Positions 16,039 through 25,286 of a stretch of 64,000 nt of DNA are shown one piece after another. The notes beneath the pieces were generated by a model, which saw nothing but the letters and a program-made list of their open reading frames with translations, did not search any database and was not told the origin of the DNA. Made by a program: the position numbers and the translations under genes. Source of the DNA: Bradyrhizobium sp. 21 (lineage in GTDB: Bacteria; Pseudomonadota; Alphaproteobacteria; Rhizobiales; Xanthobacteraceae); assembly GCF_023073335.1 (NCBI RefSeq), contig NZ_JADPJG010000006.1, positions 124,001-188,000 of the forward strand, read 5' to 3'. Position 1 is the stretch's first letter; each line of letters opens with the position of its first letter.

Positions 16039-17628
16039 TCACTTCGCGGGCGAGGTCTCGTCGACCCAGAGGTCCTCGACGTTCTGATGGGTCAGCTCGG
16101 TCGCGTTCAGCTGAATCCCCTTGAGCCAGGGCTGCACGGCCATCACGGCCTTGTTGTAGTTGAAGAACCAGACCGGCGCCTCTTCGTAGAGGAGCGCGTT
16201 GGCCTTTTGCAGCAGCTGGGTGCGCTTGGCCGGATCGTCGGCCTGCCCGGCCTCGTCGACGATCTTGTCGAAGTCGGCATTTTTGAAATTCATGTAGTTG
16301 CAGGCGGGTTGCGGCGTCGCCGAGTGGAAGCATTTGAGCGCGGCCTGCGGATCCGGGCCGCTGGCCTGGGAGTAGATGAAGGCCTGGTAGTCGCCGCTGC
16401 GAACCACCTCCGCCAGAACCGCGGTCTCGACCTGCTTGACCTTCGCCTTGATGCCGACCCTGTCCAGCATCGGGATCACAGCCGAGACGATCGGCAGACC
16501 CCAGCTCTCGTTCTGGCTGGTGGTCCATTCGAATTCGAAGCCTGAGGGATAGCCGGCGTCAGCGAGCAGCTGCTTGGCCTTGGCGGGATCGAAGGCGTAG
16601 GGCTTCATCGCCTTGTCGTAAGCGGGCGAAGTCAGCGGCAACCAGCTGGTGGCGCGATAGGCCTTGCCCTTGACCAGCTTGTTGATGATCAAATCCGTGT
16701 CGATGGCGTGGTTGATCGCCTGCCGGACCCGCTTGTCGGCGAACGGCTTGAACGCGGGATTCATCCCCATGTAGCGGGTGAAGACCTCGGCGACTTCGAC
16801 GACGGTGCCCTTGAGGTCGGCGTCGTTCTGATAGGCGACATATTGCGCCGGTCCCAGCACCGAGGTGTCGATCTCCTTGTTGCGGAAGGCGACGTCGCGT
16901 GCCGCGGCCTCGCCCATGACCGCGACGATGATCTTGTCGGCGTAGGGCTTGCCCGGCTTGTAGAACCGGTCCCAGCGCTCCAGAACGATGCGCGATCCCG
17001 GCACGTGCTCGACGAATTTGAAGGGACCAAGGCCGATCGGCTTCTGAAGAAAGCTCTCCTTGGCGGCTTCGTCGGCGGGATAGATCGACGTTATCGCGTT
17101 CCAGAAGTAGAAGCCTGGCTCGACTTTCTCGGTCAGCTTCATCTCGATGGTGAAGTCGTCGATTTTCTTCAGGCCGGAGATTTCCTTGGCTTGGCCCTTC
17201 TCGACCGCCGCCGCGCCCTCGATCACGCGGACATAGCGCGCGCCGGGATAGGCCTTGGTGCCGTCCATGATGCGGTTGTAGGTCCAGATGATGTCGTCGG
17301 CCGTCATCTTGCGGCCGTTGTGGAAATAGGCGTCGTCGCGCAGCTTGAAGGTGTGAACGAGCCCTCCGCCCGAGACCACATCCTCCTTGGCAAGCTCCAG
17401 AACCGGCTTGCCCGCTGCGGAGTCCCAGATGTAGAGCGACCGGTGCAGAGCCTTGGCGTAGATCTCGTCCTGGGCCCGCTGCGTCGTAAGAATGTCCAGG
17501 CTGGTGAAACTCGAGCCATAGGGCGCGGTCATGCGGATGGTTCCGCCCTTGCGTGGCGTCTGGGCCTCCGCCGTGGCGGCCAGTGCCAGCCCCAAACCAG
17601 CGACGATCGCCACTATCCTGAAGATCAT
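16039..17628 (-). CDS. dppA: Peptide ABC transporter substrate-binding protein, DppA/OppA class
   Basis: 529 residues from the ATG at 17628, preceded by GAGGGA at a good distance. A signal peptide ends near AATAEAQTPRKGG. The body is an SBP_bac_5 solute-binding protein: TFKLRDDAYFHNGRKMTADDIIWTYNRIMD, a VRQAINHAIDTDLIINKLVKGKA segment and ALLYEEAPVWFFNYNKAVM near the end. It captures the ligand in the periplasm for the dppB-C-D-F transporter encoded downstream. Ligand not predictable. Confidence 0.94.
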   Translation of the reverse strand: MIFRIVAIVAGLGLALAATAEAQTPRKGGTIRMTAPYGSSFTSLDILTTQRAQDEIYAKALHRSLYIWDSAAGKPVLELAKEDVVSGGGLVHTFKLRDDAYFHNGRKMTADDIIWTYNRIMDGTKAYPGARYVRVIEGAAAVEKGQAKEISGLKKIDDFTIEMKLTEKVEPGFYFWNAITSIYPADEAAKESFLQKPIGLGPFKFVEHVPGSRIVLERWDRFYKPGKPYADKIIVAVMGEAAARDVAFRNKEIDTSVLGPAQYVAYQNDADLKGTVVEVAEVFTRYMGMNPAFKPFADKRVRQAINHAIDTDLIINKLVKGKAYRATSWLPLTSPAYDKAMKPYAFDPAKAKQLLADAGYPSGFEFEWTTSQNESWGLPIVSAVIPMLDRVGIKAKVKQVETAVLAEVVRSGDYQAFIYSQASGPDPQAALKCFHSATPQPACNYMNFKNADFDKIVDEAGQADDPAKRTQLLQKANALLYEEAPVWFFNYNKAVMAVQPWLKGIQLNATELTHQNVEDLWVDETSPAK

Positions 17629-17901
17629 GTGTCCCTCAACAACGCAGGTGTATTCCGACAAGAGATTTGATCATTCGCAGCCCATCGAACGCAAGCTTCG
17701 TTTTGGTGGCAATTGATGCCGGTTCCTGAGGCAACGGCGGCCCTCGTGGGTGAAGTTGCACGGCTGCGGCGAGGCCAACCGCCGATTGACGCGGTGCGTC
17801 ATGGATCGAGCGGACCAGTGAACATTTTTCGTGATCAATGCGACCAAGCTCAGGATCGTTATCCGAGCCCCGGGAATCGCGGAAAACAAGGATCGCGGAA
17901 A

Positions 17902-18783
17902 ATGAAAGGCCGAACGTTGGGTATCCTGCTCGCGGGCAGTCTGGTTGCCGCGACAGCAGCGCTGGCGATGCCCGTCACCCCGGACCCCGCCCGGGACGGT
18001 TCGACCGACACCATCCAGGCCGGCTGGTCCCACACCTCGCGGTCAAACGGGGATGTTGCCGACATCTGGTGGGCGCTCAGGGACCGCTGCTCCCCCGACT
18101 ATCTCGGTGAGCGCCTGCTCTGCGACGGCCTCAGGATGCTGGCGCGGGCCGCAAGCCGAACCTTCGAGAGCAAAATGTCCGCGGACGTGGGCCTGCCACT
18201 CCCCGCCGGCTGGGGCCTGATCACCGCGAACAACTCGCCCTTCATCCGGTCGGCGCACGTCGAGCTCCCACTCGATCTCAAGACAGTGCTCGGCTTCTAT
18301 CGGGCCGCGCTCACCAAAAACGGCTGGACCGAGAACGCTGGCGCGGCGGTCGAGGGGGATCGGGCTGCGATCGCCTTCACGACGTCAGACGGACCGGCCT
18401 CGCTTCGGCTCACCCGCCGGGACGGCAGGACAATCGCGGACCTGTCGCTGCACAAGTCGCGTGTCGCAACGGCAGGATTCCTGCCAAAGCCGGAGCAAGG
18501 ACGGCTGATGCTCGGCAACAGGACGGACGACGCGGCAGTCGTCACCGTCAACGAGCGGACCATCAAGCTGGCGGCGCGCGCCGGAGAGAAACTGGCGAAT
18601 TCGGACGATACAGCCGGCGAATTGCCGGACAGCCAAAAGCTCGATCTATCGCCGGGCAAATACAAGGTCACCCTGACGATGGACGGCAGCGAGGCACGCA
18701 GCCGGGAGTTCGAGGTTGCGGCCAACGAGACCTGGGGTCTGCTGGTCGAGCATGGCGTCCTGCTGCCGGTGCGGCTGTATTGA
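17902..18783 (+). CDS. Exported protein of unknown function
   Basis: 293 residues from the ATG at 17902. The N-terminus is a signal peptide (GILLAGSLVAATAALAMPV). No family is recognised. The region PLPAGWGLITANNSPFIRSAHVELPLDLKTVLGFYRAALTKNGW resembles the layout of small sensor or adhesion-like domains in exported proteins where a peptide follows a phased helix. The C-terminal third looks like a beta-sandwich (GNRTDDAAVVTVNERTIKLAA ... LSPGKYKVTLTMDGSEARSREFEVAA). It stands alone between the divergent dpp operon and the convergent mtnK. Good codon use and a signal peptide support a real gene. Confidence 0.75.
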   Translation: MKGRTLGILLAGSLVAATAALAMPVTPDPARDGSTDTIQAGWSHTSRSNGDVADIWWALRDRCSPDYLGERLLCDGLRMLARAASRTFESKMSADVGLPLPAGWGLITANNSPFIRSAHVELPLDLKTVLGFYRAALTKNGWTENAGAAVEGDRAAIAFTTSDGPASLRLTRRDGRTIADLSLHKSRVATAGFLPKPEQGRLMLGNRTDDAAVVTVNERTIKLAARAGEKLANSDDTAGELPDSQKLDLSPGKYKVTLTMDGSEARSREFEVAANETWGLLVEHGVLLPVRLY

Positions 18784-18869
18784 GCGACCGCGTCTCCCAA
18801 CTCGTCAATGCTTCGTCGCGAGCGCTCCCCGCAAAGACGGAACGCGGAGATGAGCCTCGCGCGACGTCT

Positions 18870-20159
18870 TCAGCCGGATAATTCCGGCCGCCAGTCCCTC
18901 AGCTTCCGCGCAGCACCCGCAACGTCGGCGATCGTCCGAAACGCCACTGCCTCCACCATCATCCCCCGCGCAAGTCGCACGGCGCGGGCTTCGCTGACGG
19001 CCCGCTTGCGGGGATCCTCGATCAGCTCGAAATCGATGTTGTGGGCAAGGCCGAAGATGCGGCGGATGGTCTTGGCGGCAGCGAAGCCGACCGTGTCGGT
19101 GAAGAGACGCTGCATGTAGGCTTGCCGCTCGGCCTCGAGGCGGATAGCGCCCTTCTCGCCGGCAAAGAGTGAGACCGGGTAGGCATCGCCTGTTGCGTTG
19201 GCGCGCCAGAGTTCGAGGAATTTTCGGGCGAACTCGTTCCAGACCTGCTCGACCGTCTCAAGCACCCAGCCCTCAAATGCGCGGCGGTCCCCCGGCGCGC
19301 GCTCGTGGCCGGCGGAGGCGAAATAGGCCATCAGCAGGTTCGCCAGCACCGCGCCGACGTCGAATCCCATCGGCCCGTAGAACGCGAATTCGGGATCGAT
19401 CACCCGCATCTCGCTCTCCGTGACCATGATCGATCCGGTGTGGAGGTCGCCGTGCAGCAGCGCCTCGGGGCTTGCCATGAACTTCAGCTTGAGCCGGGAG
19501 ATCGCGACATGCAGCTCCATGTCGTCACGGAGGCCCGCGGCCAGACCATCGAGATAAGGCGCCGTCCAGCGGTTCTGCTCGGCGATGCGGTAAGGGTCGG
19601 TGAAGATCAGATCCTCGGTGATCTTGCAGAGCGCATGGTTGCCGGCGAAGCCGGCGATGCCGTCCTTCTTCTCGGCGGCGGAGAGCGCGAGGTCGGAGGT
19701 GAAGAACAGCGTCCGCGCCATGAAGGTGGTGATGTCGCCGACGAAGCCGGGATATTGCGAGCCTGCGACCAGCCCCTTGCGCATGATGATGTGGGGCTCG
19801 AGCAGCTCCATCACCGTCAGCGCCAGTGTCTCGTTGTGGTGCAGCAGCGCCGGCACGAGGCCCGGCGCGAGCTGGGCCTGCCGGGACAGCGCGAGATACT
19901 CGAAATGCGCCCGCGACAGCGGCAGCGGCCAGCTTTCGCCGACAAGGCGGACATAGGGCAGCGCCTGCTTCACGGCGATCCCGCCGCGTGCTCCCTTGAC
20001 GATGAAGACGAGATTGAGATTGCCGTCGCCGACTTCGGTGATTGACCAGGCGGCCGGCTCGCCGCCGAGACGCGACTTGAGGTCCGGAACGCCTGCGAGA
20101 TAGTCCCGCAAGGCGCCCTCATGCAGAATCCGATAGTCTCCTGCCCGGTCCCCGGCCAT
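18870..20159 (-). CDS. mtnK: S-methyl-5-thioribose kinase
   Basis: 429 residues from the ATG at 20159. A longer in-frame start would read through the gene before it. MtnK phosphorylates 5-methylthioribose to its 1-phosphate in the methionine salvage pathway. Visible motifs are the glycine-rich GDGNLNLVFIVKG, the catalytic loop LLHGDLHTGSIMV (HGDLH at residues 236-240) and DPEFAFYGPMGFD (255-267). Length fits the family (about 400-430). The usual partner, isomerase MtnA, is not in this window. It is the last gene of the co-directional group after RNase J. Confidence 0.93.
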   Translation of the reverse strand: MAGDRAGDYRILHEGALRDYLAGVPDLKSRLGGEPAAWSITEVGDGNLNLVFIVKGARGGIAVKQALPYVRLVGESWPLPLSRAHFEYLALSRQAQLAPGLVPALLHHNETLALTVMELLEPHIIMRKGLVAGSQYPGFVGDITTFMARTLFFTSDLALSAAEKKDGIAGFAGNHALCKITEDLIFTDPYRIAEQNRWTAPYLDGLAAGLRDDMELHVAISRLKLKFMASPEALLHGDLHTGSIMVTESEMRVIDPEFAFYGPMGFDVGAVLANLLMAYFASAGHERAPGDRRAFEGWVLETVEQVWNEFARKFLELWRANATGDAYPVSLFAGEKGAIRLEAERQAYMQRLFTDTVGFAAAKTIRRIFGLAHNIDFELIEDPRKRAVSEARAVRLARGMMVEAVAFRTIADVAGAARKLRDWRPELSG

Positions 20160-20191
20160 GACGATCCCATCCCATGTATGGGCCGGATCGT

Positions 20192-20539
20192 TTACTCCCG
20201 CTCCAGGAAGCTCGAGCCGATCTCGGCCTTTCTTTTGATCGGATCGTAATCGCAATAGACGCCGTCCGCCACCAGCGTGTAGCTGGCGCTGACATTGTAT
20301 TTGTCCAGCTTGACCGAGTTCAGCCCGATCACCGAGGTGCTCTTGCCGCCGTTCCATTTGAATGGCGTCGAACTCTTGGACTGCTCGCAGGCCATCACCG
20401 CGTCGTTGAAGACGTAGCCCTCGACGAAAGCCTTCAGCGTCCGCACCTGCACGGCCATCCGCCACTCGAAATAGCCGATCGCACCGAGGCCGGCGACGAT
20501 CAGCACCAGCAGTGCGATGACGATCCTCTGAAAAGTCAT
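20192..20539 (-). CDS. Small membrane-anchored protein, unknown function
   Basis: 115 residues from the ATG at 20539. One N-terminal membrane helix (FQRIVIALLVLIVAGLGAIGYFEW) is followed by a soluble part with two cysteines (MACEQSKS and GVYCDYDP) that could form a disulfide outside the membrane. I do not recognise a family. It lies between the DUF1467 gene (29 bases upstream) and mtnK (32 bases downstream), so all are probably on one transcript. Confidence 0.7.
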   Translation of the reverse strand: MTFQRIVIALLVLIVAGLGAIGYFEWRMAVQVRTLKAFVEGYVFNDAVMACEQSKSSTPFKWNGGKSTSVIGLNSVKLDKYNVSASYTLVADGVYCDYDPIKRKAEIGSSFLERE

Positions 20540-20568
20540 TCGTTCCCCCGACAACGCAACCAAAAATC

Positions 20569-20844
20569 CTAGAACGGCATTCCCATCAATTTCGACAGGC
20601 GCTCGATCGACAAATAGCCGGCGTGATAGGCGACCATGGCGATCCCGTAGATGACCGCCGAGATGATCGTGGTCCAGATCAGCTTGCGCCGCATGCCGGT
20701 CAGGATCGGCGCGCCGGGGTCGCTGCCCGGCACTCCGACGCCGTCCTCGTGTTGGCTGCGCACGCCGAACGGCAGCGTCAGGAACAGCGCGATCCACCAG
20801 ATGACGAAGTAGATCGCGATCGCGGTCGATATCTGGATGGCCAT
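20569..20844 (-). CDS. DUF1467 family small membrane protein
   Basis: 91 residues with two membrane helices (IAIYFVIWWIALFLTLPFGV and LIWTTIISAVIYGIAMVAYHAGY). The pattern WWIALFLTLPFGVRSQ, followed by a GxDPGAP turn, is the hallmark of DUF1467. This family is found mainly in alphaproteobacteria next to methylmalonyl-CoA epimerase, as here (8 bases after it). The function is not known. Confidence 0.88.
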   Translation of the reverse strand: MAIQISTAIAIYFVIWWIALFLTLPFGVRSQHEDGVGVPGSDPGAPILTGMRRKLIWTTIISAVIYGIAMVAYHAGYLSIERLSKLMGMPF

Positions 20845-20852
20845 GCGGCGGC

Positions 20853-21257
20853 CTATGCCTGCTCGATTTCGACGAGCGCGCCGGAAAAATCCTTCGGGTG
20901 CAGGAACAGCACCGGCTTGCCATGGGCGCCGATCTTCGGCACGCCGTCGCCGAGCACGCGCGCGCCCTCCTTCACCAGCGTATCGCGCGAGGCAATGATG
21001 TCGACGACCTCGTAGCAGATATGGTGGATGCCGCCGTCGGCGTTGCGTTCGAGAAATTTTGCGATCGGCGAGGTCTCGCCGAGCGGCTCGATGAACTCGA
21101 TCTTGGTGTTGGGCAGCGTCGCGAACACGGTGGTGACGCCATGCTCGGGCAGCGCGACGGCCTCCGAAATCTGGGCCCCGAAGGCGGCGCCGTAGATCCT
21201 GGCGGCCTTGGTGGCGTCCTTTGTGGCGATCGCCACGTGGTTGAGCCGGCCCAGCAT
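20853..21257 (-). CDS. mce: Methylmalonyl-CoA epimerase
   Basis: 134 residues. It interconverts the (R) and (S) forms of methylmalonyl-CoA, linking propionyl-CoA breakdown to succinyl-CoA. It is a VOC-fold metal enzyme. The opening LNHVAIATKDATKAARIYG gives the first metal His (residue 7), GGIHHICYEV a second, and the end FSGALVEIEQ the acidic ligand. The motif IEFIEPLGETSPIAKFLE is highly typical of the family. It follows RNase J after a gap filled by a palindromic repeat and is followed by DUF1467. Confidence 0.95.
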   Translation of the reverse strand: MLGRLNHVAIATKDATKAARIYGAAFGAQISEAVALPEHGVTTVFATLPNTKIEFIEPLGETSPIAKFLERNADGGIHHICYEVVDIIASRDTLVKEGARVLGDGVPKIGAHGKPVLFLHPKDFSGALVEIEQA

Positions 21258-21274
21258 GTTTCTTCTCTCCCTTA

Positions 21275-21344
21275 GAGCATGATCCGGGCCCGGAGGGCCG
21301 CGTTAGCGCAAAGTGTGAAGCGGTTTTCCGAAGAGATCATGCTC
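21275..21344. repeat. Palindromic intergenic repeat (GAGCATGATC...GATCATGCTC)
   Basis: Ten-base arms GAGCATGATC and GATCATGCTC flank about 50 bases that include CGGTTTTCCG, and the element fills the gap between the RNase J and epimerase genes. A related copy lies between nuoK and nuoL (28914-28962). Elements of this kind are scattered between genes in Bradyrhizobium and relatives and fold into long hairpins in RNA. Confidence 0.8.
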
Positions 21345-21349
21345 AAACT

Positions 21350-23023
21350 TCAAACTGTCAGCACGTGTACCAGACAGTTGGGCTTTTTGCCCCAATGTTC
21401 GTTGATGACGGACCGGACAGCGCGTCGCACCGACTCGCCCAACGCGTCGGGATCGCGGCGGCGTGCCTTTGGCAACCCCTCGATCGTGGACATCACGGCG
21501 TCGAAGACGAGATCGTCGAAGGGTTCGCCGTCCCTGTTCTTCTCGGGCACGCCGACCAGATCGACTGCGGGATCGTCGACCAGCTCGCCCTGCTCCGTCA
21601 TGGCGATGGCGACGAAAGCGCAGCCGGAGAACGCCATCCGGCGCCGCTCGACCACAGCCCGGGACTTGGCGTCCTCCAGAATCGTGCCGTCCTTGTAGAG
21701 ACGGCCCGACGGCACCTCGCCGATGATGCCGGGATCGCCGGGGCCGAGCTTGACCAGGTCGCCGTTGCGGCAGACCAGCACGCGCGGCACGCCGGCGGCG
21801 CGCGCCAGCTTCGCATGCTCGTGCAGATGCAGGGGCTCGCCATGGACGGGAATGAGCAGCTGCGGCCGGGTCCAGGCGATCATGTCGCGCAATTCGTCGC
21901 GGCGGGGATGGCCGGAGACGTGAACCAGATGGTCGCGGTCGGTGATGACCTCCACGCCTTGCGAGACCAGCCCGTTGATGATCGCGCCGACCGCCTTCTC
22001 GTTGCCGGGAATGGTGCGCGAGGAGAAGATCACGCTGTCGCCGCGGTTGAGCGTGATCTCGGGATGGTCGTCATTGGCGATGCGCGCCAGCGCGGCGCGG
22101 GCTTCGCCCTGGCTGCCGGTGCACAGCGCCAGCACCTTGTCCTGAGGAAGATGGCCATAGACATCGGGTGAGCGGAAATTCTGCACGCCGTCGAGATAGC
22201 CGGTCTCGCGCGCCACCTGGACCACGCGCTCCATGGCGCGGCCGACGACGACGACCTCGCGGTCGGCGGCCTTCGCAGCGATGGCGACGGCCTTGAGGCG
22301 CGCGACATTGGAGGCAAAGGTCGTGACTGCGACGCGGCCCTTGGCGGCCTTGACGAGCTCGGTAATGGTTCTGGCGACTTCGGCCTCCGAGGGCGAGCGG
22401 CCCTCGCGCACGGCGTTGGTGGAATCGCCGATCAGGGCCATCAGGCCCGCATCGCCCAGCTCGCGCAGCCGCTTCTCGTCGGTCGGGCGGCCGATGATCG
22501 GGGTCGGGTCGATCTTCCAGTCGCCGGTGTGCAGCACCGTGCCGACCTCGGTGTGGATGGCCAGCGCATGCGATTCCGGAATTGAATGCGCAACCGGAAT
22601 GAACTCGACGTTGAACGGGCCGATATCGACGCGCCCGCCTGACGGCACCACCGTCACCGGGATCTTCGGTGCGTTGCGTTCGGCGGCGCATTTGGCCTCG
22701 AACAGCGCGGCGCTGAACTGCGTCGCATAGATCGGGCATTTCAGCTTCGGCCAGAGGTCGATGATGGCGCCGAAATGATCCTCATGGGCGTGGGTCAGCA
22801 CCAGGCCCATCAAGTTCTTGCGTTCCTTCATCAGGAAGCTGATGTCCGGCATGATCAAGTCGATGCCCGGCAGATGCTCCTCGTCCCCGAAGGAGACGCC
22901 GAGATCGACAGCGAGCCAGGCGCGCTGCTGCCGGTTGCCGAGGCCGTAGATCGACAGGTTCATGCCGATCTCGCCGACGCCGCCGAGCGGTGCAAATACC
23001 AGTTCGTCAGGCTTCGCCATCAC
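21350..23023 (-). CDS. rnj: Ribonuclease J
   Basis: 557 residues. This metallo-beta-lactamase/beta-CASP nuclease degrades and matures RNA with both 5'-exo and endo activity. The catalytic signature is THAHEDHFGA (HAHEDH at residues 78-83), with later motifs HTGDWKIDPTP, GDSTNA, FSSRTIPGNE and HVSGHPRRDEL. Length agrees with bacterial RNase J (about 555). Its start overlaps the stop of birA (ATGA), so it is translated from the same message, which probably begins at the complex I operon. Confidence 0.96.
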   Translation of the reverse strand: MMAKPDELVFAPLGGVGEIGMNLSIYGLGNRQQRAWLAVDLGVSFGDEEHLPGIDLIMPDISFLMKERKNLMGLVLTHAHEDHFGAIIDLWPKLKCPIYATQFSAALFEAKCAAERNAPKIPVTVVPSGGRVDIGPFNVEFIPVAHSIPESHALAIHTEVGTVLHTGDWKIDPTPIIGRPTDEKRLRELGDAGLMALIGDSTNAVREGRSPSEAEVARTITELVKAAKGRVAVTTFASNVARLKAVAIAAKAADREVVVVGRAMERVVQVARETGYLDGVQNFRSPDVYGHLPQDKVLALCTGSQGEARAALARIANDDHPEITLNRGDSVIFSSRTIPGNEKAVGAIINGLVSQGVEVITDRDHLVHVSGHPRRDELRDMIAWTRPQLLIPVHGEPLHLHEHAKLARAAGVPRVLVCRNGDLVKLGPGDPGIIGEVPSGRLYKDGTILEDAKSRAVVERRRMAFSGCAFVAIAMTEQGELVDDPAVDLVGVPEKNRDGEPFDDLVFDAVMSTIEGLPKARRRDPDALGESVRRAVRSVINEHWGKKPNCLVHVLTV

Positions 23024-23826
23024 GCAGCTCCCACGGAGGCGGCCGTGCCGAAGAACACCTCGCCCGCGGCCACCGGCACGCGCCGGCCCTCCGCGGTGCG
23101 GACGATCAGGCAGCCGGTGTCATCGATCGTGTCAAAAATGCCGTCCAGCGTCATTGCTCCCGTGTGGATCGCGACCCGCTCGCCGAGGCCGGCGGCGCGC
23201 TCCAGCCACAGTTTTCGGATCTCGGCAAAGCCGCGGCCATTGTCCCAGATGCCGCGGAACTCCACCCAGGCATCGGAGAGCGCCGAGAACAGCTCCTCCG
23301 CGCTGATCTGGACCCCGAGCGCGGCGAGCGACACCGCCGGTGTCGGCGTGCCCTCGGGCGCTGCAACGACATTGGTGCCTATGCCGACGACGATGGCAAG
23401 GCGTTCGCCGATGGCCTCGGCCTCGAGGCCGATGCCGACGAGCTTCCTGCCGCCGGCAAGCACGTCGTTCGGCCATTTCAGGGCATAGCGGGGACGGCTC
23501 TCGCCGAGGCGCAGTGCCGCCTCCAGGCTGACCTTCTCCAAAGCGGCCTCCTCGGCCAGCCCGGCCGCAAAGCCGATCGTCGCGGCGACGGAAGGGGCGA
23601 CGTCCAGGACTTCGAGCACGCTGGCGGCGAGGTTACCCCTGGGGGCGATCCAGGGGCGCTGGCGGCGGCCGCGGCCGGCGGTCTGCTCCGACGTCACGAA
23701 CCACATCGGGCCGCGTTCGCCGCGCCTCGCCTGCTCGATCGCCTCGGTGTTGGTCGAGCCGGTCCGGTCGAAAGCTGCGAGCTTGTAGCCCGCCGACGCC
23801 GCACGAGGACCGAGCGCGAATGCCAT
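23020..23826 (-). CDS. birA: Biotin--[acetyl-CoA-carboxylase] ligase
   Basis: 268 residues. It adenylates biotin and attaches it to the carrier lysine of biotin-dependent carboxylases. Visible are the substrate loop GRGRRQRPW (residues 51-59), PRGNLAASVLEV, the LKWPNDVLAGGRKLVGIGLEA motif and the C-terminal SH3-like domain (GIFDTIDDTGCLIVRTAEGRRVPVAAGEVFFG). No N-terminal helix-turn-helix is present, so this is the non-repressor class. It starts one base after the nuoN stop and overlaps rnj. Confidence 0.95.
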   Translation of the reverse strand: MAFALGPRAASAGYKLAAFDRTGSTNTEAIEQARRGERGPMWFVTSEQTAGRGRRQRPWIAPRGNLAASVLEVLDVAPSVAATIGFAAGLAEEAALEKVSLEAALRLGESRPRYALKWPNDVLAGGRKLVGIGLEAEAIGERLAIVVGIGTNVVAAPEGTPTPAVSLAALGVQISAEELFSALSDAWVEFRGIWDNGRGFAEIRKLWLERAAGLGERVAIHTGAMTLDGIFDTIDDTGCLIVRTAEGRRVPVAAGEVFFGTAASVGAA

Positions 23827-23827
23827 C

Positions 23828-25264
23828 CTAGAACAGCGACTTGGCGGCGGCGGAAGCGACGCTCACCACCGGGCCTGCGAACAGAGCGAACAGGATGTTG
23901 AATAGGCCCGCGACCGCCAGCACCGTCTTGACTTCGACGCGCACCGGATCGACCTGCCCGGCCGGCTCGTCGAAATACATCGTCTTGACGATGGTGAGGT
24001 AGTAGTAGGCGCCGACAACGCTGGAGAGCACGCCGATCACGGCGAGCGTGAACAAATTGGCCTTGATGGCGGCGACGAAGACGTACCATTTGGCGAAGAA
24101 GCCGGCGAGCGGCGGGATGCCGGCGAGCGAAAACAGCAGCATCGCGAACATGAAAGCGAGCAGCGGATTGGTCCGCGACAGACCTGCGAAATCGCTGATC
24201 TGCTCGACCGGCTGGCCGTTGCGCTTCATGGCCAGGATGACCGCGAACGAGCCGAGCGTCATCGCGACGTAAATCACGATGTACATCAGCACGCCCTGCG
24301 CGCCCTCGACCGTGCCGGCGGCGAGGCCGACCAGGGCAAAGCCCATGTGGCCGATCGAGGAATAGGCCATCAGGCGCTTGATGTTGCTCTGGCCGATCGC
24401 GGCGAACGAACCCAGCGCCATCGAGGCGATCGCCACGAACACCAGGATCTGCTGCCACTGCGAGACGATGCCGGGGAAAGCGGTGAGTGTGACGCGGGTG
24501 AAGACGGCGAGCGCGGCCACCTTCGGCGCCGAGGCGAAGAAGGCGGTGACCGGCGTCGGCGCGCCCTCGTAGACGTCGGGCGTCCACATATGGAACGGCA
24601 CGGCCGAAACCTTGAAGCAGAGGCCGGCGAGCAGGAAGACGAGGCCGAACACCAGGCCGACATTCGAGACCGTAGCTGCCGCCGCGATGCCGGTGAAGCT
24701 GACCGTGCCGGTGAAACCGTAAATCAGCGATGCGCCGTAGAGCAGCATGCCCGAGGACAGCGCGCCGAGCACGAAATACTTCAGGCCGGCTTCGGTCGAT
24801 TTGGCGTTGTCGCGGTTCGAGGCCGCCACGACGTAGAGCGCGAGCGACATCAATTCGAGGCCGAGATAGAGCGAGATCAGATCGCCGGCCGAGATCAGCA
24901 CCATCATGCCGAGCGTCGAGAGCAGCACCAGGATGGCGTATTCGAAGATGCGGCGCGACGGATCCGACAGGAACTCGGTCGACAGCACCAGCGTCACCGC
25001 CGAGCCGATCAGCGCCAGGATCTTCATGAAGCGGGCAAAGTCGTCGACGATGAAGCTGCCGCCGAAAGTCACATGCTTGCCCGCCGGCAACATATATTCG
25101 AGCACGCCGACCACGACCAGGAGCAGGACCGCGAGCGTCGTGACAGTCTTGGTGGTCTCCTGCCCGCGATAGGCGCCGAGCATCAGGAGTGCCATGGCGC
25201 CGACCGCGAGCACGAGCTCGGGCAGCACCGGCGCCAGTTGATAACCTGCAGTCTCAAAGCTCAT
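23828..25264 (-). CDS. nuoN: NADH-quinone oxidoreductase subunit N
   Basis: 478 residues, an antiporter-like proton-pumping subunit of complex I with about 14 membrane helices. Typical sequence: [38 protein letters not shown]-like region, then [22 protein letters not shown] (key Lys), [23 protein letters not shown], and [18 protein letters not shown]. It is the last nuo gene. The operon then continues without a gap into birA. Confidence 0.97.
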   Translation of the reverse strand: [478 protein letters not shown]

Positions 25265-25286
25265 GGCGATATCCTGACCTGCCCGC

